The position numbers were made by a program, and so were the translations under genes. Below, piece by piece: positions 43,946 to 52,431 of a DNA stretch of 64,000 nt (position 1 is the stretch's first letter; each line of letters begins with the position of its first letter). This stretch comes from Arthrobacter psychrolactophilus (GTDB taxonomy: Bacteria > Actinomycetota > Actinomycetes > Actinomycetales > Micrococcaceae). Below the pieces are notes generated by a model. The model was given only the letters and a program-made list of their open reading frames with translations, did no database searches and was not told the DNA's origin. The stretch spans positions 248,001 to 312,000 of the forward strand of contig NZ_QJVC01000003.1 in the NCBI RefSeq assembly GCF_003219795.1, read 5' to 3'.

Positions 43946-45912
43946 ACCAGTGCCTCCGCTTTCAATGATTCAGATAGTCCGATTGCTGGATGATGGCAGG
44001 CCACCATGTGGTCTTCCGGTGTTTGGCTGATAGGCGGCTCGACGGCCCTGCACACAGCTGTCGCCATAGGACAACGATCGGCAAAGCGGCACCCCGCCGG
44101 GAAGTTTGCCGGGGATGGGACAACTCCCTTGATCTGCGTCAGGTTCTCCTCTCCTGCTTCCAGCGAGAGCACCGCCGAGAGGAGCCCACGAGTGTAGTGG
44201 TGAGCCGGTTGTCCGACGACGGCATCGATAGACCCTGCCTCGGCCACCTGCCCGCCATACATGACAACCACTTTGTCGGCAATGTCGGATACCAGTGCCA
44301 GGTCGTGAGAGACCAGCACCAGGGCGAAGCCAAGTTCGTCTTTGAGTCGTAATAGCAGCTTCATGACCTGCGCCTGAACCGTGACGTCTAGTGCCGTAGT
44401 GGGTTCATCAGCGACGATCAGCTTTGGTTCGCGGGAGAGAGCCATCGCGATGAGCACACGCTGGCGTTGTCCGCCGGAGAGCTCATGCGGGAACGCCTTC
44501 AGGGTCCGTTGCGGGTCCAAATTGACCAATTCCAAAAGCTCTTCGCAACTGCGCTTGCCGCCGCGGCGAACAAACTGATTTAGCTGAGCCCGGATGGTCA
44601 TAGCAGGGTTAAGGGAGGAGAGCGCGTCTTGGTAAATCATCGAGATTCCATGCCCCATGTGGGCGCGGCGTCTACCGTTCGGCATCGTCAGCAAGTTTTG
44701 CCCCTGGAAAAGAATAGATCCGCCAATGGTGGCACCTCGCGGTTCCAGGCCCATGATGGCCAGGGACGTCAGGGACTTCCCACAACCAGATTCGCCAATC
44801 AGGCCCAACACCTCGCCGGGTCGGACATCGAAACTGATGCCATTAACAACATTGACGCCGTTGTGCCTGTCAGGGAAGGAAATAGTCAGATCCTGCACTT
44901 GCAGGACAGGTTCTACAGATGAAAAGTCTTTCAACCGCGCTTTGATACGTGCAGCGGCTATTTCCAAGCCGGGCAGTTCAACAGTGGCCGGGGCTGCCCG
45001 ATCCTCTTCGACTTCTGCTTGTTCGGCCTTCAGTGCCGTCGTTGCAGCCTTCGCTGCTTTCGCTGTCGGGGCAGCGAGCGCATCCGAGATGCCTTCCGAG
45101 AGGACGTTCAAGGACACGACTGTCACGAAGATCAACAGGCCAGGGAAGGTGGTAGCCCACCAGCCGCCGAGCATGAGAAGTTCTTTGCCTTCGGCGATGA
45201 CACTGCCCCATGAAGCGTAGGGCTGCTGTACGCCAGCACCGATGAAGGATAGAGATGCCTCAAAGACGATGGCGTCGGCCACTAAGACGGTGCAGAAGAC
45301 CAGGATTGGTGCTGCACAATTTACAGCCACATGACGGGTAATGATGAAGAATTTTTTGGCACCTATGATCTTTTCGGCTGCCACGTAGTCTTCACCGTAT
45401 TGGTCAAGGACGTTGGCGCGGACGATCCGGGCCACCATAGGGGTATAGAGGAACCCGATGGCTGCAATCAGCACATGCAGGTCCCGGCCGAAGACAGCCA
45501 CGAGGACTGCGGCAAGGGCAATACCTGGGAACGCCATGATGATGTCCAACACGCGCATAATTACTTCGTCGATGGCCTTGCGGCTAGTAGCTGCGATGGA
45601 ACCGATCACGGCTCCGGCCACCAAGGCAAGAAGCGTCGCCCCCAGTCCGATGGCCAAGGACCATCGGGCACCGACTGCCAGCCGGGCCATTAGGTCACGT
45701 CCCTGGCCGTCAAGCCCCAGCGGATGTTCCCAACTGGGCGCCTTGTTACTGGCAATGGTTTGCAGATTGGGATCAGCGGTAATCAGCATGGGCCCGAAAA
45801 TTGCGCTCAAGATGACGAGGGCAAGAAGGACGACGGCGATCCGGCCGGATACTGTCAGCCTGCCAAGTTTCATGCCCGGCTTTGAAAGCCGTTTAGTCAA
45901 TTGTTTCCTCAT
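43942..45912 (-). CDS. Fused DppC-type permease and OppD-type ATPase
   Basis: 656 residues combining two transporter subunits. Residues 1-285 are a DppC-like permease (six helices; EAA-type loop DYVAAEKIIGAKKFFIITRH at about 176). An Ala/Glu-rich linker (about 285-330) leads to an ATPase with Walker A GESGCGKS (373-380), signature LSGGQ (478-482), Walker B IVADEPT (about 499-505) and the Cys-bearing C-terminus. The fusion is continuous with no internal start site visible. Such permease/ATPase fusions occur in actinobacteria and fix the subunit ratio. Works with the permease at 45909 and the ATPase at 42890. Confidence 0.92.
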   Translation of the reverse strand: MRKQLTKRLSKPGMKLGRLTVSGRIAVVLLALVILSAIFGPMLITADPNLQTIASNKAPSWEHPLGLDGQGRDLMARLAVGARWSLAIGLGATLLALVAGAVIGSIAATSRKAIDEVIMRVLDIIMAFPGIALAAVLVAVFGRDLHVLIAAIGFLYTPMVARIVRANVLDQYGEDYVAAEKIIGAKKFFIITRHVAVNCAAPILVFCTVLVADAIVFEASLSFIGAGVQQPYASWGSVIAEGKELLMLGGWWATTFPGLLIFVTVVSLNVLSEGISDALAAPTAKAAKAATTALKAEQAEVEEDRAAPATVELPGLEIAAARIKARLKDFSSVEPVLQVQDLTISFPDRHNGVNVVNGISFDVRPGEVLGLIGESGCGKSLTSLAIMGLEPRGATIGGSILFQGQNLLTMPNGRRRAHMGHGISMIYQDALSSLNPAMTIRAQLNQFVRRGGKRSCEELLELVNLDPQRTLKAFPHELSGGQRQRVLIAMALSREPKLIVADEPTTALDVTVQAQVMKLLLRLKDELGFALVLVSHDLALVSDIADKVVVMYGGQVAEAGSIDAVVGQPAHHYTRGLLSAVLSLEAGEENLTQIKGVVPSPANFPAGCRFADRCPMATAVCRAVEPPISQTPEDHMVACHHPAIGLSESLKAEALV

Positions 45913-46871
45913 GCTGTGTGGCTCCTCAGCTTGGGGTTGGCGATCATGGAGAGAATGTCGACGATCAGGTTGATGATCACGAATCCTAAAGCGATGGTAA
46001 GGACGGCACCTTGGACGATGGCCGGTTCGTTGTTCTTGACGCCTTCGATCATGATTTGGCCCATACCCGGCAAATTAAACATCTGTTCAATCACGACGGC
46101 GCCTCCCATCAGATACCCCACCCGCAGGCCGAGCACATTAAGAGGGTTAATGAGAGCGTTGCGCAGGACGTTACGTCCGACGACAACGACAGGGTGCAGT
46201 CCACCGCCGCGAGCGGTCCGAACGTAGTCCCGATCAAGCTCTTCCACCATTGAGGTGCGAATGATGCGGGTCATCTGGGCGGCGATGGGAAATGCCAGTG
46301 CCAGTGCCGGCAGAGTCATGCTCTGCAACCAACCAGAAAAGGAATCCCCGGGATTGATGTACCGGCCTGAGGGAAAGATGGGGTTCTCGATGGCCAGCCA
46401 TTGGACCAGTAGGAGTGCGATCCAAAAGGAAGGCGCGGCGACGCCGAGCAGCGTGATGAAACGAATAAGCTGATCTACCCATCGGTCCCTGTAAATTGCC
46501 GAGACGGTACCCAGAACAAGGGCCACTGTTAAGGCGATGAGCAGGCCTAAGAACGTCAATTGGAGCGTGAGCGGCAGGGCCGTGGCAATCATGTCAACGA
46601 CACTTTCACCAGTGGCTAGGCTCTTACCCAGCTGTCCCTGCAGGACCATTCCCACGAAGACAAAGTATTTAACCAAAAACGGCTTATTCAGTCCGTTTTC
46701 CTCGCGGAATTGGTCGAGTTGGTCGGCGGAGACGGGAGCATCAGCAAAAACTGCCACAGCCGGATCGGTCTTTGAAAACTGCATGACCGTGAAGACGAAC
46801 AGGATGATGCCCAGAACCAGCGGCACCAGTGAGATGACACGTTGTCCGAGCAGTCGTAAAGCCATTACCAC
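45909..46871 (-). CDS. Dipeptide-type ABC permease (DppB/OppB-like)
   Basis: 320-residue permease with six helices and the loop DYVRTARGGGLHPVVVVGRN near residue 215, typical of DppB. ATG start; stop overlaps the fusion gene by four bases. It follows the binding lipoprotein by 89 bases containing a strong stem-loop. Despite the family name, such systems also import oligosaccharides and opine-like compounds, which suits the sugar-dehydrogenase-like genes downstream. Confidence 0.92.
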   Translation of the reverse strand: MVMALRLLGQRVISLVPLVLGIILFVFTVMQFSKTDPAVAVFADAPVSADQLDQFREENGLNKPFLVKYFVFVGMVLQGQLGKSLATGESVVDMIATALPLTLQLTFLGLLIALTVALVLGTVSAIYRDRWVDQLIRFITLLGVAAPSFWIALLLVQWLAIENPIFPSGRYINPGDSFSGWLQSMTLPALALAFPIAAQMTRIIRTSMVEELDRDYVRTARGGGLHPVVVVGRNVLRNALINPLNVLGLRVGYLMGGAVVIEQMFNLPGMGQIMIEGVKNNEPAIVQGAVLTIALGFVIINLIVDILSMIANPKLRSHTA

Positions 46872-46911
46872 TACGGGCTCCTTAGGGAAATGAAAAGTAT
46901 GGGGTCGCGTG

Positions 46912-46937
46912 CCGGGGCCTGTCCTACGAGGCCCCGG
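46912..46937 (-). other. Intercistronic stem-loop between binding-protein and permease genes
   Basis: Perfect 9-bp GC-rich stem (46912-46920 with 46929-46937), eight-base loop, 23 bases past the lipoprotein stop. Confidence 0.7.
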
Positions 46938-46960
46938 CGGGTGAACGATGGCGCGAGCAA

Positions 46961-48586
46961 CTACGCCGTGCGGGTGGCTTTGAGAACATTCACGCCAGGA
47001 ATATCCAGGGCTGCGACGCCCGTGAGCTTCTTCGGGTCCCAGGCGGTGAATAGCTGCATGTGCATGATCGGATAGATCACTGCTTCGTCAGCGATGGTGT
47101 CGAGTGCGGCATTTGTCTTGGCTTTGTGGTCCTCCGGACTTTCAGCTTCAATGGCAGCATTGAGCTGAGCCTCCAGTGCCTTGAATTCGGCTGACTGGTC
47201 CCACTTGTTCCAGGGGAGGAACGTGTTGGAGTTGGAGTAAAACCAGCGGATGTTCAGGTCGGCGTCGGCGCCAAACTGGTTCGGGTTCCCTGAGAACGTC
47301 AGGGCGTCGACTGGATCGCCAGCAGCCACCTTCGAGTTGAATGCCGCAGCTTCCTGAATGTCCAAGGTGGTGGCTACGCCCACAGCTTCCCAGCCCTCCT
47401 TGATGGTGTTGACAGCCACCTTGGTCCAGGAGATGTTGGTCGAAAGCAGGGTCACTGACAATCCGCTCACTCCAGCCTCGGCCAGAAGTGCCTTGGCCTT
47501 TTCTGGGTTGTAATCGTATTGCGTGGCTGCTTTGTTGTACTCCGGACTTCCGGTGTGCAGGTACGACGTGGCGGTTGTGCCTTTCCCAGCAATGGATACG
47601 TCTACGAGCTTTTGGGAGTCGATGGCCATGCGTAGCGCCTGACGGACTCGCTTGTCATCGAACGGAGCCTTGCTGGTGTTGAAGGCTAGGCCCAACAGAT
47701 TCATGCTGTCGACGCCCTCAACGCTCAAATCCTTCCCTTTGAGCTGGTCAATATTGTCCTGAGGGATGTTATCGGAGATCTGTACGCCGGACACCCCTGA
47801 GGTCAGCAGGCCCACCCGAGCGGACGCATCAACGGAGACGTTCCACTGCATGGAGCTGAAGCTCGGCTTCAGAGACCCGTTGTAGCCATCATGCTTTTCA
47901 AATGAGGTGAACGAGGTGTCCTGGTGGGCCTTGACCTTGAAGGGCCCAGACCCGACTGCATTCTTACCCTGCTTGAAGAAATCTGCGTCCTGAGCTTCAA
48001 AGACGTGTTTGGGCAGGATCTTGACGATGGAGAAGCGCTGCACGGCGGCACTGAAGGGGAACTTCATAGTGATCTTTACTGTGGACTCGTCCACCTTGCT
48101 GACTTCTTTGAGCCACGACGCAAAGAATGCATTGGTGAGAACTTTCTTCTCTGTGTTCAGCACCCTAGAGAACGAGTACACAACGTCATCGGCTGTCACC
48201 GGCTGCCCATCGTGAAAAGTTGCCCCTTCTCGGAGTTTGACTGTCCACTCGGTCGACTTCAGATCCGTTGGCAGCTCTGCCGCCAAAGCAGCATAAGGAG
48301 TTCGCGTGACGGCCTCAGCATCCCAGAGACCTTCGTAGATGTGGTTGTGGGCGGCCATGGCGAATGCCGAACCGGTGTTCAGCGGGTCCCAGCTGCTGTT
48401 GTTGTTGTAGCCGATAGCCACATCGATGTGGTCAAGGCCGGCCGCGCCGCCTGCAACTGAGCCGCTGGACTTGGGACCGCCACAGGCAGCCAATCCGGCC
48501 GTGAGTGCTGCAGAAGCGCTCACAACACCGGTGTATTTCAAGAAAGCACGGCGGTCGAGTCCACGGAGTTCGTTGTTGTCACGCAT
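46961..48586 (-). CDS. Family-5 extracellular solute-binding lipoprotein
   Basis: 541-residue DppA/OppA-family protein. Canonical Tat motif DRRAFLK at residues 11-17, hydrophobic core and lipobox ending LAAC at about 34. The mature domain shows WTVKLREGATFHDGQPVTADDVVYS, the family signature. ATG with GGAAAAG-type site. First gene of an operon with the permease, fusion protein, ATPase and four oxidoreductases. Its ligand is probably a modified sugar or sugar-amine, not a peptide (inference from the enzymes). Confidence 0.93.
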   Translation of the reverse strand: MRDNNELRGLDRRAFLKYTGVVSASAALTAGLAACGGPKSSGSVAGGAAGLDHIDVAIGYNNNSSWDPLNTGSAFAMAAHNHIYEGLWDAEAVTRTPYAALAAELPTDLKSTEWTVKLREGATFHDGQPVTADDVVYSFSRVLNTEKKVLTNAFFASWLKEVSKVDESTVKITMKFPFSAAVQRFSIVKILPKHVFEAQDADFFKQGKNAVGSGPFKVKAHQDTSFTSFEKHDGYNGSLKPSFSSMQWNVSVDASARVGLLTSGVSGVQISDNIPQDNIDQLKGKDLSVEGVDSMNLLGLAFNTSKAPFDDKRVRQALRMAIDSQKLVDVSIAGKGTTATSYLHTGSPEYNKAATQYDYNPEKAKALLAEAGVSGLSVTLLSTNISWTKVAVNTIKEGWEAVGVATTLDIQEAAAFNSKVAAGDPVDALTFSGNPNQFGADADLNIRWFYSNSNTFLPWNKWDQSAEFKALEAQLNAAIEAESPEDHKAKTNAALDTIADEAVIYPIMHMQLFTAWDPKKLTGVAALDIPGVNVLKATRTA

Positions 48587-48846
48587 ACTTTTCCTTCGAA
48601 TAGAGGAACAGGTTGTCTGAGGTGATTCTCGCCAGAAACTTCATGACGTAGGACCTATCATTGATTAATTTTGTGATCCAAGTCAAGTGATTTCAGAAAA
48701 TCATTGATTTTCAGGCATTCTCGAGGCAATTATTGGACCTCGTACGTCTGAGGAGTAATAATGAGATGTCAGACAGACGCACTTCGTTGTATGGTGGAAG
48801 CGCTTCACCATGTGGTGATTGCGTACATTTTGAGCGAAAGACACAT

Positions 48847-49626
48847 ATGAGCACTCATCCAGATGCCGGTGGTTGGGCTGCCCCCGCGGGGGATCGCGAG
48901 TCGCTGACGGATCGCCTCAAGCGCTATATTCTTGACAAGCGAATGCTTTCGGGCGATCCTCTACCCAGCGAGACGGACTTGGCAGAGATCCTCAGTGCCA
49001 GCCGCTCCAGCGTCAGGGAAGCTCTGCGCACTTTGGCGGCGCTGGACATCATCGAGATCCGCCACGGCCACGGGACCTTTGTAGGCCAGATGTCTTTCGC
49101 TGGAACCATTGAAAGCCTGATCTTCAAGGGTCTCCTGAGCAGTCAGGGTGACTTGGAAGTCATTGATGATCTCATCGATCTCCGGGAAGCCTTTGACATC
49201 GCGCTGACGGATCACGTCATGGCGGGACTAGCCCAGACTCCCGACCCTGATATCGAAGAGACCTTGGCAGACATGGATTTGCATGCCGCAGCCAACAATG
49301 CAGCAGGAGTTGAGTCCGCGGAAAAACGTTTCCACGAACAACTCCTCGGTCATGCCGGCAATAAGCTGGCCACGCAGTTGGGCACTGCTCTCTGGCAGGT
49401 TCACACAACGGTGGCCAACACGATTCGCACGCCCAGCCAGGAAGAACTGCTGGCGACGGCCAAGATTCACCGGACTATGTACGTCATGGCACTACATTCT
49501 CGCGGTCGCCGATATCAAGCAGCTATCCTCGATCGGTATGAGCCACTTCGTGGGCAAGTCGAGAAACTAACTGGCAATACTGATTCAGCCGGCGGACATC
49601 CCACAACCGAACAAACACTCCGGTAG
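48847..49626 (+). CDS. GntR-family regulator, FadR subgroup
   Basis: 259-residue regulator with winged HTH (LPSETDLAEILSASRSSVREAL at about 40-61, key part ASRSSVREAL) and an all-helical FCD effector domain (about 95-230) including the metal-ligand style residues of FADR members (DLREAFD; H of KRFHEQLLGH). The start at 48847 is the ATG nearest the HTH; a longer frame from 48733 is possible but reads poorly. Divergent from the family-5 transporter operon across 260 bases, so it should control it. Confidence 0.9.
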   Translation: MSTHPDAGGWAAPAGDRESLTDRLKRYILDKRMLSGDPLPSETDLAEILSASRSSVREALRTLAALDIIEIRHGHGTFVGQMSFAGTIESLIFKGLLSSQGDLEVIDDLIDLREAFDIALTDHVMAGLAQTPDPDIEETLADMDLHAAANNAAGVESAEKRFHEQLLGHAGNKLATQLGTALWQVHTTVANTIRTPSQEELLATAKIHRTMYVMALHSRGRRYQAAILDRYEPLRGQVEKLTGNTDSAGGHPTTEQTLR

Positions 49627-50579
49627 CAGAACGGTAATACTTGCCCTTGAGTCCCCGCTGCTAATTGGCGATTACGAACACTCAGTAATCGCCACTCGTT
49701 CAAAATCAGATGACCTTTAAGTGAACTAGCTCGGATAACCACCCATTCTCGGCTCCTCTAGGGAATTGAATTGGCGACTCTGGATATGACCGGCGAAGAG
49801 CGGAATTGAGCATTTAGGTCGAATAAAAGCGCGGGCAGGTTCTCATCACTCATGACATGCACAAGTCTCGCCTCATCGCATTCGAACCGATATTGCTTCA
49901 TGGGATAACCTGACTAAATTGTTCGGTTCCATGAACATGAAAAACTGGCGCCGCAGGTCAGAGCTACGCTCGACGCCCGATATGCCCTATGAATCTTCAA
50001 CTTTACTCACTAGGTTTGCTGACTAGGGGCAATACAAGTCTGCCAATAGGCCGACTCTACTTGTTTCTCCTTGGCCTGATTGCAACAATGCAAGATACTA
50101 AGTTGTGACGGTTCTGCCTTCAAAAGCATGAGTTCCGTATGACGCCGTGGGAACTCCCGTCAGACTGGCGCACGACCTCGATCACCATCACACAAACTTC
50201 ACATTGCCCTGTCATTTACTCTTGATTCATCACGGACAGCCTGCTCGCCGTCTCATCACGGAACCGACATTGAGGCCCTGACGCGTCTGTTGGCACACCC
50301 CGCGTTGATCCCGGTCGTGTTGTGGTCCTCGATCGGATCTGCTGGATGTACGATGTCACCACGAAAAAGACGGCGGCATGACTCCCATGAGGCTTCAATG
50401 TCAGGTCAAATTCGGGTGGTGATGTACCGCGTGTCGAGGGGAGCCGGTTGGTCGTTACAGGACAGGGAAATACGAAGAGGAACACAGTCGCTGACTTGTC
50501 CTGTGATTGACTCGGGAAGTCTACCCAGGTGAGGCGAGGGTTGAGCTGTTCATCTTCGACCTCATATTCAACGCTCTGA
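49627..50579. other. Gene-poor stretch, with one possible 47-residue frame at 49758-49901 (minus)
   Basis: About 950 bases without a convincing gene. On the minus strand, ATG 49901 opens 47 codons to a TAG at 49758; the product (starts MKQYRFECDEARLVHVMSDE) has ordinary composition and an AGG a few bases upstream, so it may be real. A 139-residue minus frame at 50216-50635 overlaps the end of the repeat-peptide gene and lacks a ribosome site. No remnants of known families were recognised. Confidence 0.4.
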
Positions 50580-50834
50580 TCAGGTGCTCTGCAAACTAGA
50601 CACGTAGCTGCCGGGATGCCCGGGCCGGGGCGCATCAGTGGTTACGTAGCTCCCGGGGAGAATCACGCGAGGTGTTGCGGTAGTCACATAACTCCCCGGG
50701 AGGCCGATGCGGGGCTCACTCGTGGTCACATATGATCCGCCGAGAGCATCGTGGATCTCCATCAATTCCTCGCCGCCTACCTCGTCGTTGGTGGATAGGC
50801 GGGCACGGTTCTGGTGGTTCAAGGTGCTGTTCAT
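50580..50834 (-). CDS. Small repeat peptide: double-glycine-like leader plus GSYVTT repeats
   Basis: 84-residue product with a strong ribosome site (AGGAG five bases before ATG 50834), which makes it a real gene despite its size. Residues 1-33 are an acidic, soluble leader ending EELMEIHDALGG, which resembles the ELxxI...GG leaders cleaved by C39 peptidase transporters. From residue 33 a 14-residue unit repeats three times, G-S-Y-V-T-T-x-x-P-R-x-x-x-P, followed by a partial GSYVSS unit. No membrane segment, cysteine or charge cluster in the repeats. No modification enzyme or exporter gene lies nearby. It could be a multicore ribosomal peptide precursor, a secreted repeat peptide, or an unknown intracellular protein. 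Confidence 0.7.
   Translation of the reverse strand: MNSTLNHQNRARLSTNDEVGGEELMEIHDALGGSYVTTSEPRIGLPGSYVTTATPRVILPGSYVTTDAPRPGHPGSYVSSLQST
50583..50738 (-). repeat. 42-bp tandem repeat encoding GSYVTT units
   Basis: Three 42-bp units (50697-50738, 50655-50696, 50613-50654) and a partial fourth. The amino acids of the GSYVTT core and the PR/P positions are conserved while codons and spacer residues vary, so the repeats are under protein-level selection, not a recent DNA expansion. Confidence 0.8.
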
Positions 50835-51213
50835 AACTACTCCTACTTGTTTGATTGTGGGCGCAAATCATCGCGCCATGTGGGTGGCTTGTTCAACAGC
50901 GTGCGGGGCGCCGTGGGATTGCGGGCTGCGCGGTCAGCAGGTTGACCGGTGACATCTGCTGCCTCGGAGAGCCGTCTGGCATCCGGAGCGGACTTCCCAG
51001 GACATTATTCTTACGATCTCGACGGCAAACCATTCATGTTCGCCGATGTCAGGCAGGGGCTTTCACTGATCACTTAGTGTTCGACGTGCTTGCCGTCCAG
51101 GTGGACCATGTGGAGGCAGCTGTCCCCCACCGGGGTGGTGTAGAGCGCCGGCGGAGACGCCGAACCACCCCATCCAACAACCAAACGCTCCGGTCCGTCG
51201 TCACATTCGTGTA
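50835..51213. other. Gap between the repeat-peptide gene and acyl-CoA dehydrogenase
   Basis: 379 bases with no clear gene. On the minus strand a frame ending at 51078 reads plausibly (ends VGDSCLHMVHLDGKHVEH) but has no start with a ribosome site and may be chance. The promoter of the repeat-peptide gene should lie in the lower part of this gap; no clear -35/-10 pair was identified. Confidence 0.35.
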
Positions 51214-52374
51214 CTACCGGAAGGCTGGGATTCCGGTGAGCTTGCTGCCGAGAATGAGGGTGTGCACCTCATCAGTGCCCTCATAGGTGCGCACGGATTC
51301 TAGGTTGTTCGCGTGGCGCAGCGGCGAGTAGTCCAGGGTGATGCCGTTGCCGCCAAGGATGGTGCGGGATTCCCGGCAAATCTCGATGGCCTCGCGGCAG
51401 TTGTTCAATTTTCCAACAGAAATCTGCTCTGGCCGCAGTTTGCCGGCGTCCTTCATGCGCCCCAGATGGAGGGCGAGCAGGAAGCCTTTGTTGATTTCCA
51501 AGGCCATGTTGACGAGTTTCTGCTGGGTGAGTTGGTATCCGGCCAGTGGCTTGTCGAACTGCAATCGGGTGCCCGAGTAGTCCAGGGCAGCCTCGAAAGC
51601 GTCCCGGGCCGCCCCCATGGCTCCCCAGATGATGCCGTACCGTGCCTCATTCAAGCAGGAAAAGGGGCCCTTGAGTCCGGAAACGTTGGGCAGCGCTGCC
51701 GTTGACGGCAGGCGAACGTCAACAAGTTCCACGTCGCACTGAATGGAGGCACGCATGGACAGCTTCGGCTCTATGGGTGTGGCCGTAAATCCCGGAGTCG
51801 CGGTCGGCACCACAAAACCGCGCACACCCTCATCGGTCTGGGCCCAGATAATGGCCACGTGGGCCACCGAGGCCAGGCCAATCCACCGTTTGCTGCCGTT
51901 GAGTACCCAGTCTCCTTTGTCTCGGCGGGCGAAAGTCGTCATGCTGCCCGGGTCCGAGCCCGCGCTCGGTTCGGTCAATCCGAAGCACCCAATCGCGTCA
52001 CCGGCAGCCATGGCCGGCAGCCATTCCTGCTTCTGTTCCTGTGATCCGTGCTTGTAGATGGCGCTCATGGCCAGGGATCCTTGCACCGAGACGAACGTCC
52101 GCAGCCCGGAGTCCCCCGCTTCCAACTCCGCGGCGGCCAGACCATATTCCACGGCGGAACGGCCGGCGCAACCGTAACCTTTCAGGTGCATGCCGAGCAG
52201 GCCGAGCTTGGCCATTTCCGGGATGATTTCCAACGGAAAAACGGCCCTTTCATACCATCCGGCAATATTTGGCTTGATCTCACTGTCCACGAATGACCGG
52301 ACAGAATCGCGCAGTCTACGCTCTTCCGAGGAGAGCAGGGAATCAAAATCAATGAGGTCGCTGGGGTCAGACAC
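51214..52374 (-). CDS. Acyl-CoA dehydrogenase, glutaryl-CoA dehydrogenase-like
   Basis: 386-residue FAD enzyme. Family motifs: FGLTEPSAGSDP (flavin contact) near 133, YSGTRLQFDKPLAGYQL near 270 and the C-terminal RTYEGTDEVHTLILG, where the Glu of YEGT is the catalytic base position shared with glutaryl-CoA dehydrogenases. GTG start after AAAGGA. Last gene of the minus-strand run that begins with the maltose-type transporter, 57 bases after DUF2804. It alpha,beta-desaturates an acyl-CoA; the neighbouring CoA-transferase unit has a second member. The acyl group is unknown. Confidence 0.9.
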   Translation of the reverse strand: MSDPSDLIDFDSLLSSEERRLRDSVRSFVDSEIKPNIAGWYERAVFPLEIIPEMAKLGLLGMHLKGYGCAGRSAVEYGLAAAELEAGDSGLRTFVSVQGSLAMSAIYKHGSQEQKQEWLPAMAAGDAIGCFGLTEPSAGSDPGSMTTFARRDKGDWVLNGSKRWIGLASVAHVAIIWAQTDEGVRGFVVPTATPGFTATPIEPKLSMRASIQCDVELVDVRLPSTAALPNVSGLKGPFSCLNEARYGIIWGAMGAARDAFEAALDYSGTRLQFDKPLAGYQLTQQKLVNMALEINKGFLLALHLGRMKDAGKLRPEQISVGKLNNCREAIEICRESRTILGGNGITLDYSPLRHANNLESVRTYEGTDEVHTLILGSKLTGIPAFR

Positions 52375-52431
52375 TTTGGGTCCTTTCGAGGTGATGGTCA
52401 GGTTTCTCTTGGAACTAGGCGAACGACGCCG

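Noticed and set aside
50216-50635. 139-codon minus frame overlapping the repeat-peptide gene
   Set aside because: No ribosome site, no recognisable motif, and it overlaps the better-supported repeat-peptide gene in another frame.
50855-51286. 143-codon plus-strand frame beside the acyl-CoA dehydrogenase gene
   Set aside because: Overlaps the dehydrogenase 3' end antisense and is Arg/Cys-rich without a site.
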